DNA of 64,000 nt, from contig NZ_CP077941.1 in assembly GCF_019722725.1 (NCBI RefSeq), positions 1,178,001-1,242,000 of the forward strand, read 5' to 3'. Of the stretch, positions 11,401 through 18,875 are shown in pieces. How positions within the stretch are numbered: the stretch's first letter is position 1; the number at the start of each line of letters is the position of its first letter. This DNA is from Vreelandella profundi (GTDB lineage: Bacteria > Pseudomonadota > Gammaproteobacteria > Pseudomonadales > Halomonadaceae). A program made the position numbers and the translations under genes. The notes beneath the pieces were generated by a model. It saw only the letters and a list, made by a program, of their open reading frames with translations, searched no databases and was not told where the DNA came from.

Positions 11401-12918
11401 CGCCGCAAGTTTACTCAGCGCGATAGCCGCTTCTTCTGGCGTCTGAGCAAACAACAGAGCGCCGTGGCTATGCTGGTCGCGGCGGTTAAACAGCGTATGG
11501 GCTATATCGTACAGCTGCGTAGTGCCGTTTTCGCGCAAATAGCTGGCCAGCGCTGCGGCGCTTTGCGTGAGCGCGGCTTCGCTGCGCGCGCTAAGGCGAA
11601 TGGGTAGCTGTGCGCCGGGCGCTTGTGGCGTTGGCTGAGCTCGTTCAGGTGGGCTTTCTAAAATAACGTGGGCATTGGCCCCGCCAAAACCGAAAGAGTT
11701 AATGCCAATAACCAGCCGGCCCTGTTTTTTCAGCGCTTGGCCCTTGGTGACCACCGATAGATTCCACTCATCAAATTTGATGCGTGAGTTCAGTTTACGA
11801 ATGCCAATGGTGGCCGGTACTTCGCGGTGCTGAATGCTATAAAGCGCTTTTGCTAGCCCCGCAACGCCAGAGGCCGTTTCCAGGTGGCCAAGGTTGCTTT
11901 TAACTGAGCCAATAAGTAGCGGTGTTTTACGGTACTGACCGAGCGCCTCGCCAATGGCGCGAGCTTCAATCGGGTCGCCCACAGCGGTGCCGGTGCCATG
12001 AGCTTCTAAGTAGTCGATCTCATCCGGCGCTATGCCCGCCTGCTGATAGGCGCGCTTCATCAAGTCAATCTGGGCGCTGGGGTTCGGGACGGTCAGGCCA
12101 GATTTGTGACCGTCGGTGTTAACCGCCGAGCCTGCGACAACGGCCATAATATTGTCGCCATCGGCAACCGCTTGATCATAATCTTTGAGCAGGAAAATGC
12201 CGGCGCCTTCCGAGCGCACATAGCCGTTGCCCGACTCATCGAATACTTGGCAGCGGCCCGTCGGTGAGAGCATGCTGGCTTTGGAGAAAATAATAAAACC
12301 GTAAGGGTGCAGGTGTAGGCTAATGCCGCCTGCCAGCGCCATATTAGTTTCACCGCTGCGAATCGATTGGCAGGCCTGGTGAAAGGCCACCATAGACGAC
12401 GAGCAGGCAGTATCCAGCGACATGCTGGGACCATGTAAATCGAACACGTAAGACAGCCTGTTCGATGCAATGCTCGACGTATTGCCGGTAGCGGTTGAGG
12501 CATCAATCGCCGCCATATCGTCTGCGATGCGATAGGAATAGTCTAAGCTGGCGACGCCTAAAAACACCCCGCACTGGCTGCCACGCAGAGAGCTAGGCGC
12601 GATGCTGGCATCTTCCATGGCCTCCCAGGCAAGCTCTAGCAACATGCGCTGCTGAGGGTCCATGTTGGCCGCTTCACGTGGCGAAATACCAAAAAACTCA
12701 GCGTCAAACCCGCTGATATCACCCAGGCTACCGGCGGCAAACGTCACGCTGGTGCCGGGGTGGCGTTTATCCGGGTGCTGAAAAGCCTCGTGGCTCCAGC
12801 GGTCAGCGGCCACTTCAGTGACTAAATCTTTTTCGGCTTGCAGATCCTGCCAGAACGTTTCAGGGGTGGTGCCGGGGAAACGATGGGCGGCACCGATAAT
12901 GGCAACGCGTTTAGTCAT
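5467..12918 (-). CDS. Fully reducing type I polyketide synthase (RkpA type)
   Basis: A single 2483-residue multienzyme. Domains in order: ketosynthase (1-430; active Cys in DTACSSS near 171, His in EAHGTGT and NLGHLE); acyltransferase (about 520-850; nucleophile in GHSVGE near 625); dehydratase (about 890-1180; HVVGEGAVFP near 926 and Asp in GILDSAFQ near 1089); a long linker with a methyltransferase-like but degenerate segment (LLEAGPSAPALGERLL); enoylreductase (about 1760-2060; HGAAGGVGIAAIQ near 1883); ketoreductase (about 2085-2270; TGGLGGFG, then YSSAT and QASYVAAN); acyl carrier domain (about 2340-2420; DMGFDSLMG near 2393). No thioesterase is seen, so a partner must release the chain. 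All reductive sites look intact, predicting a saturated fatty-type chain made iteratively. ATGA overlaps link it to genes on both sides. Confidence 0.94.
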   Translation of the reverse strand: MTKRVAIIGAAHRFPGTTPETFWQDLQAEKDLVTEVAADRWSHEAFQHPDKRHPGTSVTFAAGSLGDISGFDAEFFGISPREAANMDPQQRMLLELAWEAMEDASIAPSSLRGSQCGVFLGVASLDYSYRIADDMAAIDASTATGNTSSIASNRLSYVFDLHGPSMSLDTACSSSMVAFHQACQSIRSGETNMALAGGISLHLHPYGFIIFSKASMLSPTGRCQVFDESGNGYVRSEGAGIFLLKDYDQAVADGDNIMAVVAGSAVNTDGHKSGLTVPNPSAQIDLMKRAYQQAGIAPDEIDYLEAHGTGTAVGDPIEARAIGEALGQYRKTPLLIGSVKSNLGHLETASGVAGLAKALYSIQHREVPATIGIRKLNSRIKFDEWNLSVVTKGQALKKQGRLVIGINSFGFGGANAHVILESPPERAQPTPQAPGAQLPIRLSARSEAALTQSAAALASYLRENGTTQLYDIAHTLFNRRDQHSHGALLFAQTPEEAAIALSKLAAGETKSATLLTRLSNAAGPVFVYDGNGCQWETMGRDLLQDSPVFAEAIDRVDALFQQYGSFSLRAELEGHNTENPKAEAQPEQDRFALTEIAQPALFALQIALTEWLRQQGIMPTAVFGHSVGEVAAAWASGALSLEDAVKVIYFRSDYQGKTRGQGAMTAVAISADDIAEWLAKPAFENVCLASINSPKGITLAGDSAQLSALEAALSEQSIFAKRLPLDYAFHSPAMDSIEAGVVHALGDITPQPTQIPYYSTVTGTLIDGHELDATYWWKNIREPVLFDAAASALIQQGNNVFIEIGAHPILRRYLNDSLRQLECPGLVFGTIERHKSGLDGLQRCLSQMLLSGLALDSNFFPVEGRRVSLPRYAWQREHHWVQSTGDSQGLLGRYYQHPLLGYPLSQHEHTWESQLDTQRLPWLADHVVGEGAVFPGAGFVELTLAAALQLKDTPLLDIEELEIRAPLLLDGTHGRAMRLTYLPEDGRLEIHSREPATSSEWQLNAVARTMRESRGFLLNRRAPVLPSRAPDYTLNDHLQMAERIGLHYGPSFQAISRGWIEGDAVIGEIALPDSIQAQLTTLHVHPGILDSAFQMFIPLLAQHSEFAAQLAFVPVRVGRIQVNTQAGAPVLARAVMGKRAPHSFTADFELYDAAGNAVAVLSKTRFKAIRLNRAHHQHFSYLDIELTPAPLQARPLAFPAEALTQLANIASTYAERTGQRYGNEVAPLLDSLSEAFTQQSLAQQTAQKTAHEASQDQHSPDVIWQLLVQDYPDYFAPIHLVGRLGLHQQALRSGTSDLDSLGISHNQLARLNRVLVGESGWQAIAGELGELVDALLASLPAGQRLQLLEAGPSAPALGERLLERSGQATNSDLSHYRVITTHDTARHQADQLQERFPLIDVQHLSQEDSSSLAEPACAGKAQLAFVSIDVTQPFATRQLIEALPAQLAPGAQLMLVGIAPSRWLDDLLATPGIDQTALEQDTLIGWLNDQGFVVSAPIALEESGSGAYLLHAHYPETSAAAVSTATSRRHLVVADSASETLAARLVETLQQLGAPALLSVSQNAPAELLADVLAQPELVNHSDLTLNVIDLRGLGASSTAEQTARCEHALQWTLALEQQSLAASLWLVTRGLSPLWQTMPGTSHTPDDNDAPGDAVLWGFGRSLANEAVGHSVYLLDIPAAISGPALKTWAKILSQPDSENEALIDSQGHRFATRLRTLPAPQPAAPASSEQPRQAMTLGFAMPGQLRQLAWRPRPLPEADADEVEIRVKATGLNFRDVMYTLGLLSDEAIENGFAGPTLGLEFSGVVETVGSNVTHVTPGQAVVGFGPASFSDRVIASQHAVAPLPEGISFAAAATIPTTFFTVYYALKHLARVEPGEKVLIHGAAGGVGIAAIQIAQWLGAEIYATVGSDEKRDFLRLMGIERLYDSRSLTFAEEILEDTQGEGVDVVLNSLAGEAINQNLRALRPFGRFLELGKRDFYENTHIGLRPFRNNLSYFGIDSDQLMKVQPALTQRLFGEMMALFNDGTLNPLPFTSFSHSQVIDAFRYMQQARQIGKVVVTYEQAISPPKNDLMGTAAMQLSADASYLVTGGLGGFGLKTAQWLVAKGARQLILLSRSGPASEEAQTAIAAFEREGVKVLALACDITDRSALAAALERAKSELAPLRGIVHAATVIDDGLIRNLDAERIQKVLAPKIDGARHLDALTRETTLDFFIVYSSATTLFGNPGQASYVAANHWLEGFAANRRAAGLPATCVRWGAIDDVGFLARNTRTRDALQERLGGSALHSDDALNVLEQMLLTPGPSLGVLELEWGALARFLPTAEAPRFNEIARASDDDNSVDADDDISALLADLSPEELHSTVTELLRTELASILLIDEDKLDVHRSVYDMGFDSLMGVELMTAIENRLGVQVSVMVLSEASTLDKLAGVLIQKMHQHDDIDDDSQNAIASLAAQHGTEGFGSEKLTVEPAPATSSSTTETS

Positions 12919-14540
12919 TCTTGCTCCTGAGGTTCTGGTTCTGCCTTGATCATAACGCTACTTATATCGTGTCCAAACACTTGTTTGAATAACTGGACGC
13001 CAAGTTCGTTTGCGGCTAATTCGTAAGGCTCGTTGGCACATGCCAACCGTTCGCCCGCTGCTGGCAACTGCTCTGCCTGTGGGCCCTGCGTTGACCATAT
13101 CATGTAGGGGGTACGGCTATCCGGCGGCGTAAAATATTCATAGGCCTCCGGTAGAATAGGCACATGGTCACCATACCAGCCTAGCAGCCCCTGTCGATTT
13201 GCTGTATTTAATGCGCTTTTAACGCTCGCTAGCATCTTGTCGGATTCACTGAGATGGTGCAAATAGACAGCAAGATCACGTAAATGATTCGGTAACGGCC
13301 AAGTTGCGCCGGGCATTGTTGTAGCTAGCGTGTCTTGACGGGGCGTTTCTAAGTGCAGCGGGCCGTGATTTTCCATGGTGATCACAAAAACAAATAGCGG
13401 CCTATTATCGTCATCTTCAAGCAGGCGTCCAATCTTTCGTGCCACCGCTCTGTCACCGATATATTGACCTGCTTTGTCGCTGCTCTCAAATGCACTGATA
13501 TCGATGAATTGGTCAAAGCCCATTTGCGGCATCACTTTGTGGCGAAAATAAAAACTTGCCAGGTAGGGATGTACGCAGACCGTACGGTAACCCGCAGCTT
13601 TAAGGGCACTTGCCAAGCTGGGCAGCGGGTGGCGCGATAACGTACGGTAAGGGTTGAATTGGCGCGCTCCCCATTTTTCAGGAGCGATGCCCGTTAGTAC
13701 GGCGCATTCGGTGCGAACGGTATTGGCGCCCCAGGCAGGCACGTTTAGCGAGCCGTGAAGCGTAGCGCTTGCGCGGGTGGCATCAAAATGATGAAGAAGG
13801 CCGCTGTCAATCTCGTCACACCACGAGCGTGGGTCAAAAAATGACTCGCTCTGAATTAATACCACATTGGGCAGTGATTGCTTGGCTTGATGCGCTTTCG
13901 CAACGTCCGTTAATGCGTGAAAAGGCGATTGCTCAGGTTTAGGCACTGGGGAGCGCATCAGTGCCACGCCGTAGGCCCAGAGGCTGGCAAATAGCCCTAA
14001 CTGGTGCATGTCGTGTACGGGTTGCAATGTGATGGCAGGCTGCTTAGGGAGACTGAACGACAGCAGCAGCACGCCTATGGCAATGATCTCAAACGCACCG
14101 ATTAAGAAGCGGCTCGCGCCTTCGCTCGTAACAAGCGACGTTTCCAAATAGAAAAAAACACCGATAGCCACAGCCCCGGCGCTGCTAGCGGCAATTGCAA
14201 GCCCAACGCCAAAGAAGGGAACGTAAAGGCGTGGATGCAAAATAGCGTCCCAGAAATATTCAAAATCGTGGCAGATAAACGGCTCGTTGAGCGTGCGTGA
14301 TTTGCTATTGCTCGACTGAATAACAACCAATTGCAGCGAAAGCACTACCACTACCGTAAACCAGGGGCGTTGTAGCAGTAATGCCAAGAGTCCAAAGAGC
14401 AGCAGCCAAGAGCCGGTATGGGTGACATTAACCGCGATGCTGCGCTGCCAAAATGGGCGCGGTCGCGGGTTGAGCAAAGCTTCAAAAGCGCTGCACATTA
14501 TCAGCCCCACAAGAAGTGGCCACATCAGCGCACTAATCAT
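12915..14540 (-). CDS. LtaS/MdoB-like membrane phosphoglycerol transferase (sulfatase fold)
   Basis: The 541-residue protein has about four or five N-terminal membrane segments (residues 1-175) and a periplasmic alkaline-phosphatase-superfamily domain (about 215-520). Metal and catalytic landmarks resemble lipoteichoic acid synthase: QSESFFDPR (about 228-236), GANTVRTECAVLTG with the likely threonine nucleophile (about 270-283), ENHGPLH, and WYGDHVP (about 456). LtaS, OpgB and EptA relatives move phosphoglycerol or phosphoethanolamine from phospholipids to an acceptor hydroxyl. Its place between the SDR (8-nt overlap) and the PKS (ATGA overlap) points to a headgroup transfer onto the lipid made by this operon. 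A true sulfatase is less likely because the C/SxPxR motif is absent. Confidence 0.82.
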   Translation of the reverse strand: MISALMWPLLVGLIMCSAFEALLNPRPRPFWQRSIAVNVTHTGSWLLLFGLLALLLQRPWFTVVVVLSLQLVVIQSSNSKSRTLNEPFICHDFEYFWDAILHPRLYVPFFGVGLAIAASSAGAVAIGVFFYLETSLVTSEGASRFLIGAFEIIAIGVLLLSFSLPKQPAITLQPVHDMHQLGLFASLWAYGVALMRSPVPKPEQSPFHALTDVAKAHQAKQSLPNVVLIQSESFFDPRSWCDEIDSGLLHHFDATRASATLHGSLNVPAWGANTVRTECAVLTGIAPEKWGARQFNPYRTLSRHPLPSLASALKAAGYRTVCVHPYLASFYFRHKVMPQMGFDQFIDISAFESSDKAGQYIGDRAVARKIGRLLEDDDNRPLFVFVITMENHGPLHLETPRQDTLATTMPGATWPLPNHLRDLAVYLHHLSESDKMLASVKSALNTANRQGLLGWYGDHVPILPEAYEYFTPPDSRTPYMIWSTQGPQAEQLPAAGERLACANEPYELAANELGVQLFKQVFGHDISSVMIKAEPEPQEQE

Positions 14541-15345
14541 GAGGCGTCTCCCCGTGATGATTAAAGCCCAGGCGTTGAATTAGCCACTGAGAAACGCCAC
14601 CGGGCAGTACGGCAAGCCACCAGGTGCCAAAGTTAAGCGGGAAGGGAAAGCTAATGCGCGAGCGATTAGTCGCGATGCCGCGCTTAATCGCCTTAGCGGC
14701 GCGCTCGGGGGGCCATTCCCAGGGTTTAGGCCCAGGCATAGCGTCACACATAGGCGAGGTAACATAGCCGGGCATCACCACTGTCACGCCAATGCCGTGA
14801 GGGGCTAGCAGCCCGCGAAGGCCTTCGCCGTAAGCTTTTATGCCTGCTTTACTAGCGCTGTAGCTGGGCGTAGTGGGCAAGCCGTGCCATGCGGCAAGCG
14901 AGCTAATAAAGACCAGCTGACCGCTGCCACGATTTTGCATAGCAGGTACTAAATGCTGTGCCATCGCGATAGGCGTTTTAAGGTTAAGATCTAGCAGCGC
15001 TTGTACTTCTCCCCAGGGCTCTAGCATGTCGGCTCCTTGGGGATGGGTGTTTTTGCCCGCGTTAGCGATGACGATGTCTGGCACTTGGTTGGTGCATAGT
15101 TCGTCCAGCCACGCCTTTAGAGCATGATCATCGGTTAGGTTGATGTTCGAAAGCGTGACCTTGGCACCCTGATGGCGGCAAATCTCGGCTAGGGCCTCTA
15201 GTTTATCCTGCTGTCGTCCGTGCAGGATAAGCTGCGTATTCGGAGCAGCGTAGGCGCGCGCCAGGGCACCGCCAATGGCGCCGGTAGCGCCGGTGATCAG
15301 GACGCAGCGATGATGGTTTTCAGCCGCTTTCTGAAGGGTGGTCAT
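14533..15345 (-). CDS. Short-chain dehydrogenase/reductase (RkpH type)
   Basis: A 270-residue classical SDR. The nucleotide-binding motif is ITGATGAIGGALARAY at the N-terminus, NAGK follows near residue 95, and the catalytic Ser (VFISSLAAW) and YSASK (about 161-165) are present. The C-terminal 35 residues are hydrophobic (FGTWWLAVLPGG), which suggests membrane association, as in 3-ketosphinganine reductase and RkpH-like enzymes. In this operon the natural substrate would be the beta-keto amine formed by the oxoamine synthase, reduced to an amino alcohol (inference). The start overlaps the kpsS stop as ATGA. Confidence 0.88.
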   Translation of the reverse strand: MTTLQKAAENHHRCVLITGATGAIGGALARAYAAPNTQLILHGRQQDKLEALAEICRHQGAKVTLSNINLTDDHALKAWLDELCTNQVPDIVIANAGKNTHPQGADMLEPWGEVQALLDLNLKTPIAMAQHLVPAMQNRGSGQLVFISSLAAWHGLPTTPSYSASKAGIKAYGEGLRGLLAPHGIGVTVVMPGYVTSPMCDAMPGPKPWEWPPERAAKAIKRGIATNRSRISFPFPLNFGTWWLAVLPGGVSQWLIQRLGFNHHGETPHD

Positions 15346-16580
15346 AGCAGTTTCTCCAGCGGCGACGGGCAGGCTTCTAGCACCCGCGCGGCGTTGTCGA
15401 CGGCTAAATCAATGCTAGGCTGGCAGTAATAGCCGCCATTGATTTGAACCGCATGCATCACCGTTTTCTGAAAATAGCCAAACAGCTCTGCGCTAGGCGG
15501 CTGTGGCTGCTGCCAAAAGTCTTCAAGGCTGCCTTGGTCGGTGAGCCCCGTCAGATTGTAGATAGGGTCGCTTAGTGCGAACGTTGGGCAGTGTTTTTCA
15601 AGCGAAACGATACCCACCGTACTGTTAACGGTTACGTTGCCTTTGGCGTGCTTGAGCAGCGCGTTAAGGTCGCCAGACTCCAGGTAAACAATGCGCCCTT
15701 GCAAGCCGTAGTGATCAGCGAGCCGGCGGATGATTTTAGGATAGTTGGTGAGGCCCATATCCAGCGGATGATTCTTAATGCACAGCATCGCATCGCTGGG
15801 TGCATGCTGCGCAAATGAGCCCATAACATGCTCCATCACTGCCTGCATATCGGCGTAGGGTGAGTGGTAGCGAATCTGGGCATCGCTGTTTAATTGCAGC
15901 GGCAGCATAAAGTAGGGGCGGCCGCTCTCAATCAGTTGTTTGATACGCTGGGCGTCGCGTTTTTTCCAGAACTTCAGCTGGGTGAAGCGCTTGACGTAGC
16001 CTGCATACTCAACGGGTGCGCTAATTGGCGCATGATTGCGATAGCGGGGCGCGACCAGCGAGTTCGCCAGGCCAGCCAAGTGATAGCTAACGTCATGCAT
16101 TGCGCGAATCTTAAAAGAAGATCGAAAGCGCACCGGGGTGGGTGGTTCGGGTAGCGCTTTGCCGGTCTCGTAAAACCAGCGTGGATCACGGGGCAACAGC
16201 GAATGGCCATTAACGCCTTCACGCTCTAAGGTAATCCAGAAGGGGCGAAAGTAGCCTTCTTCAAACACATGAGTACGTACGCCAGCTGCCGCCGCATTAT
16301 CGACCGCGGGGCGATGAATGGGCCTACGGTCACCAAACATCACTTGGTCAGTAATGGCGTACTTTTGCCACAGTGCTTTGATATAACCAGGTAGCTCGTC
16401 TTCAGCGCCGCGAAAGAGGTGGCTTTCGCCATGGGTACGCTGCCAGTAGGCGATATCGCCTGCATTGAAGTTGACCTTTACAACGCGATGCCCGTCATTC
16501 ACCAGGCGCTTGGCTAAGCGTGGGTAAAACGGTGAGCACACGCCTTGCAAAAATAAGAATGCACGCTTCGGATGCTTCAA
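15342..16580 (-). CDS. kpsS: KpsS, capsule linker beta-Kdo transferase
   Basis: The 412-residue protein matches KpsS/LipB from the first residues (FLFLQGVCSPFYPRLAKRL), with the later block FMLPLQLNSDAQIRYHS and the CIKNHPLDMG segment typical of this glycosyltransferase fold. In group 2 capsules KpsS adds the first beta-linked Kdo to a lysophosphatidylglycerol-like lipid, and KpsC extends the poly-Kdo linker on the cytosolic face. The gene begins 1 nt after the kpsC stop, so the two are translationally linked. Rhizobial RkpJ is the matching member of the rkpGHIJ set. kpsM, kpsT, kpsD, kpsE and kpsF are not in this window. Confidence 0.92.
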   Translation of the reverse strand: MKHPKRAFLFLQGVCSPFYPRLAKRLVNDGHRVVKVNFNAGDIAYWQRTHGESHLFRGAEDELPGYIKALWQKYAITDQVMFGDRRPIHRPAVDNAAAAGVRTHVFEEGYFRPFWITLEREGVNGHSLLPRDPRWFYETGKALPEPPTPVRFRSSFKIRAMHDVSYHLAGLANSLVAPRYRNHAPISAPVEYAGYVKRFTQLKFWKKRDAQRIKQLIESGRPYFMLPLQLNSDAQIRYHSPYADMQAVMEHVMGSFAQHAPSDAMLCIKNHPLDMGLTNYPKIIRRLADHYGLQGRIVYLESGDLNALLKHAKGNVTVNSTVGIVSLEKHCPTFALSDPIYNLTGLTDQGSLEDFWQQPQPPSAELFGYFQKTVMHAVQINGGYYCQPSIDLAVDNAARVLEACPSPLEKLL

Positions 16581-16581
16581 C

Positions 16582-18597
16582 TCAATGCCTTTTAATCAAC
16601 AAGTTACGATAACAGCGGTAAAGATGCTGTTTCCATGTAGGGGTAGAATGTTGTGTTCTTGCCTGTTCCAACAGGCTAACGACCGTTTCAGCATTGCATA
16701 GCTGCCCGGACGCTGGGTCCACATAGCCGGGATACAAAATCAGCGTGCCTGCAACCAGCGCGTCCAATGAGAGCGTACGCGTGCGGCGTGGGCAGCTAAG
16801 CGAATCCTGTGTTAACCCCCAGCCAGCATAAAATGGCAGACCATACGTGCACACTTCACGCTTGCGCAGCAGTGCTTCAAATCCTGTTAAGGAACTCATC
16901 GTGTGAACGGCATCAACACGCTCTAATAACGCCGCGATATCGAGACCGCTGGCCTCTAGATCATACAGGCGTTTGGCATTGGTATCGAGTTTACCGATGC
17001 GCGCCCCGCTCAATACGTCAGGGTGGGCTTTATAAATAATAAAAGCGTCTGGGTGGGCGCTACGAACGGCGCTTAATAACCCGCTATTGGTGGTGATATG
17101 GGGTGAGCCTGTAGCAATAGAAGCATCGCTTTCCACCTGGCCGGGTACCAGAATCGTATAACGATCCTGAGGTAGATCAATGCCTGTTTGTCCGCGCACG
17201 TTGTATTTAGAGAGCTTGAGCGCCACGAGCCGTTCACGCAGTTGCTGGGCGCGAAGTAGTAGGTCATCGCTAAACGTGGTGTTGGTGAGCAGTGTCTCTA
17301 AGTCACTGGGTTGGCCGGGATCGTAATAGATACCCTGGGAGTCAATGACGAGAGACAGCGGCTGAGTTAAGTCAACTCCCAGGCCCACCGAGCGAATAAA
17401 ACCATCTTCCATCCGCCATAATGTTTCCATGTGCTGGTCATATTGGCGTTTAAAGTTCGCATCAATGCGGCTTGACCAGACCAGTAGCCGCTTTGGATCT
17501 GGCTCAGTGGTTAGCGCACCAGGTAGCTTTGGCTGATACTCGACCTGAGCGGCGGTGCCTAGAAAATCGCCAATAAAGCGTCGCTTCCAGGATGAAAAGC
17601 CACAGGCTAACCATGCGCCTCGATAGCGTTCCTGCTGGCGCTTTTGATCGGTGATCAGGGCGATGGTTTCTTCCAGCGTGGCGGGCTGTTGGGTGTAAGG
17701 GTTAGCGTAGCGGCAGTAGCGCAAATAGGCCGCGGCAAACACTTCTGTCAGCGTACGCGCTTGGCGGCGTCGATGGCAGGGAATTTGATCAAGTGTTAAT
17801 CCCCAGCCTGCGTAAAACGGTATGCCGAAACAGTTGACCTGCTTGCCCGCTAGTAGGGCTTCAAAGCCGAGTTGGCTGGTCACCACATAGACGTGGTCCA
17901 CGTGATCAAAAAGCGCCCAGGGATTGAGATCTTCACTGATGACATGGCAACGAGGGTGCTCAGCAGCTTTTAGCAGGTGGCCTTGCTTCTTACCCGCGAT
18001 GACGTCCGGATGAATTTTAACCAAAATCTCAGCATCGGGGTGCTCGCTCAAGGCCGCTTCAAGCATCTGCTCAAAGCTTTCAGCACTCGCGCCGCCATAA
18101 TGAATGGACGCGTCGCCAGCGGTTTGATCAACAACCAATACACGCGCCTGGTTTGATGCCTGAATAGGGTGGTCCGCGGCGTGGTTATATTTGGATAGCC
18201 GATAGCGGGCAATCAACGCCATACAGCGCGTTGCTTGGTCTAGCTCTTCATCATCAAAGGTATCGGTGTTGAGCCAGTTTTCTAAGTCAGAGGGGCGCGA
18301 GGCATCGTAATAAATACCGGTATGGTCGACGACAAGACTATGTGGCTGAAAGCCATTAACACCCAGGCCTAGCGAACGTAGGAAGCCATCCTCTAGCGCA
18401 ATATAGGGCAGTTGATGGCGCTGAGCATAACCACGAGCACGCACGCTGGTCTGCTTTAATCCCCAGCCGACCACCGCGTTTGGTTTCCGCTTCACTGGAT
18501 TTATGCGTTCAAAACGATCAAATTCGGTCAGCAGGGCAGGCAGGGCACTAACCTTGCGAATGCCTGATGATGTGTAGCCTGCTGTTCGTTTCGCCAT
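16582..18597 (-). CDS. kpsC: KpsC, two-domain capsule linker beta-Kdo transferase
   Basis: The 671-residue protein consists of two related halves (about 1-330 and 340-671), as in KpsC. Each half carries the same blocks: DGFLRSLGLGV / DGFIRSVGLGV, then GIYYDASRPSDLE / GIYYDPGQPSDLE, later VLVVDQTAGDASI / ILVPGQVESDASI, KIHPDV / KAHPDV, and PFYAGWGLT in both. KpsC is a dual retaining beta-Kdo transferase that builds the alternating Kdo linker on the lipid. It is the first gene of the minus-strand operon, and the 278 bp upstream (to 18875) must carry the main promoter; I saw no full ops/JUMPStart element there. Confidence 0.94.
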   Translation of the reverse strand: MAKRTAGYTSSGIRKVSALPALLTEFDRFERINPVKRKPNAVVGWGLKQTSVRARGYAQRHQLPYIALEDGFLRSLGLGVNGFQPHSLVVDHTGIYYDASRPSDLENWLNTDTFDDEELDQATRCMALIARYRLSKYNHAADHPIQASNQARVLVVDQTAGDASIHYGGASAESFEQMLEAALSEHPDAEILVKIHPDVIAGKKQGHLLKAAEHPRCHVISEDLNPWALFDHVDHVYVVTSQLGFEALLAGKQVNCFGIPFYAGWGLTLDQIPCHRRRQARTLTEVFAAAYLRYCRYANPYTQQPATLEETIALITDQKRQQERYRGAWLACGFSSWKRRFIGDFLGTAAQVEYQPKLPGALTTEPDPKRLLVWSSRIDANFKRQYDQHMETLWRMEDGFIRSVGLGVDLTQPLSLVIDSQGIYYDPGQPSDLETLLTNTTFSDDLLLRAQQLRERLVALKLSKYNVRGQTGIDLPQDRYTILVPGQVESDASIATGSPHITTNSGLLSAVRSAHPDAFIIYKAHPDVLSGARIGKLDTNAKRLYDLEASGLDIAALLERVDAVHTMSSLTGFEALLRKREVCTYGLPFYAGWGLTQDSLSCPRRTRTLSLDALVAGTLILYPGYVDPASGQLCNAETVVSLLEQARTQHSTPTWKQHLYRCYRNLLIKRH

Positions 18598-18875
18598 AAA
18601 TTAAGGCCGCAGTGAGATGACAAAAGAGTAGGCGGGCGAACATACGTGAAATAGCGGTAGGTATCAATTCAGCAGTGCGGGTTGTGCATACTTCTGACCG
18701 TTGCCTGCCATGTAACGCTGAACGCGATTTTTAAATAGCAGTGAATCTCCGTATAACTTACATGTTTTAACGCGCGCCCAATGCTCTTTTTTGATAACCT
18801 CATGATGTGAATATAATTAATAATACTGAGGTTTTAGTTGCGGCGAATGAATGTGACCTATAGCAAGTTAATCCG

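Noticed and set aside
12093..12506. A 137-codon open frame within the ketosynthase region.
   Set aside because: It lies in another frame of the well-conserved KS domain and has an arginine/alanine-rich composition typical of shadow frames.
18652..18662. GCGGTAG on the + strand upstream of the cyclase, like part of an ops element.
   Set aside because: It is incomplete, points away from kpsC, and the gene it would precede is not an RfaH-type target.
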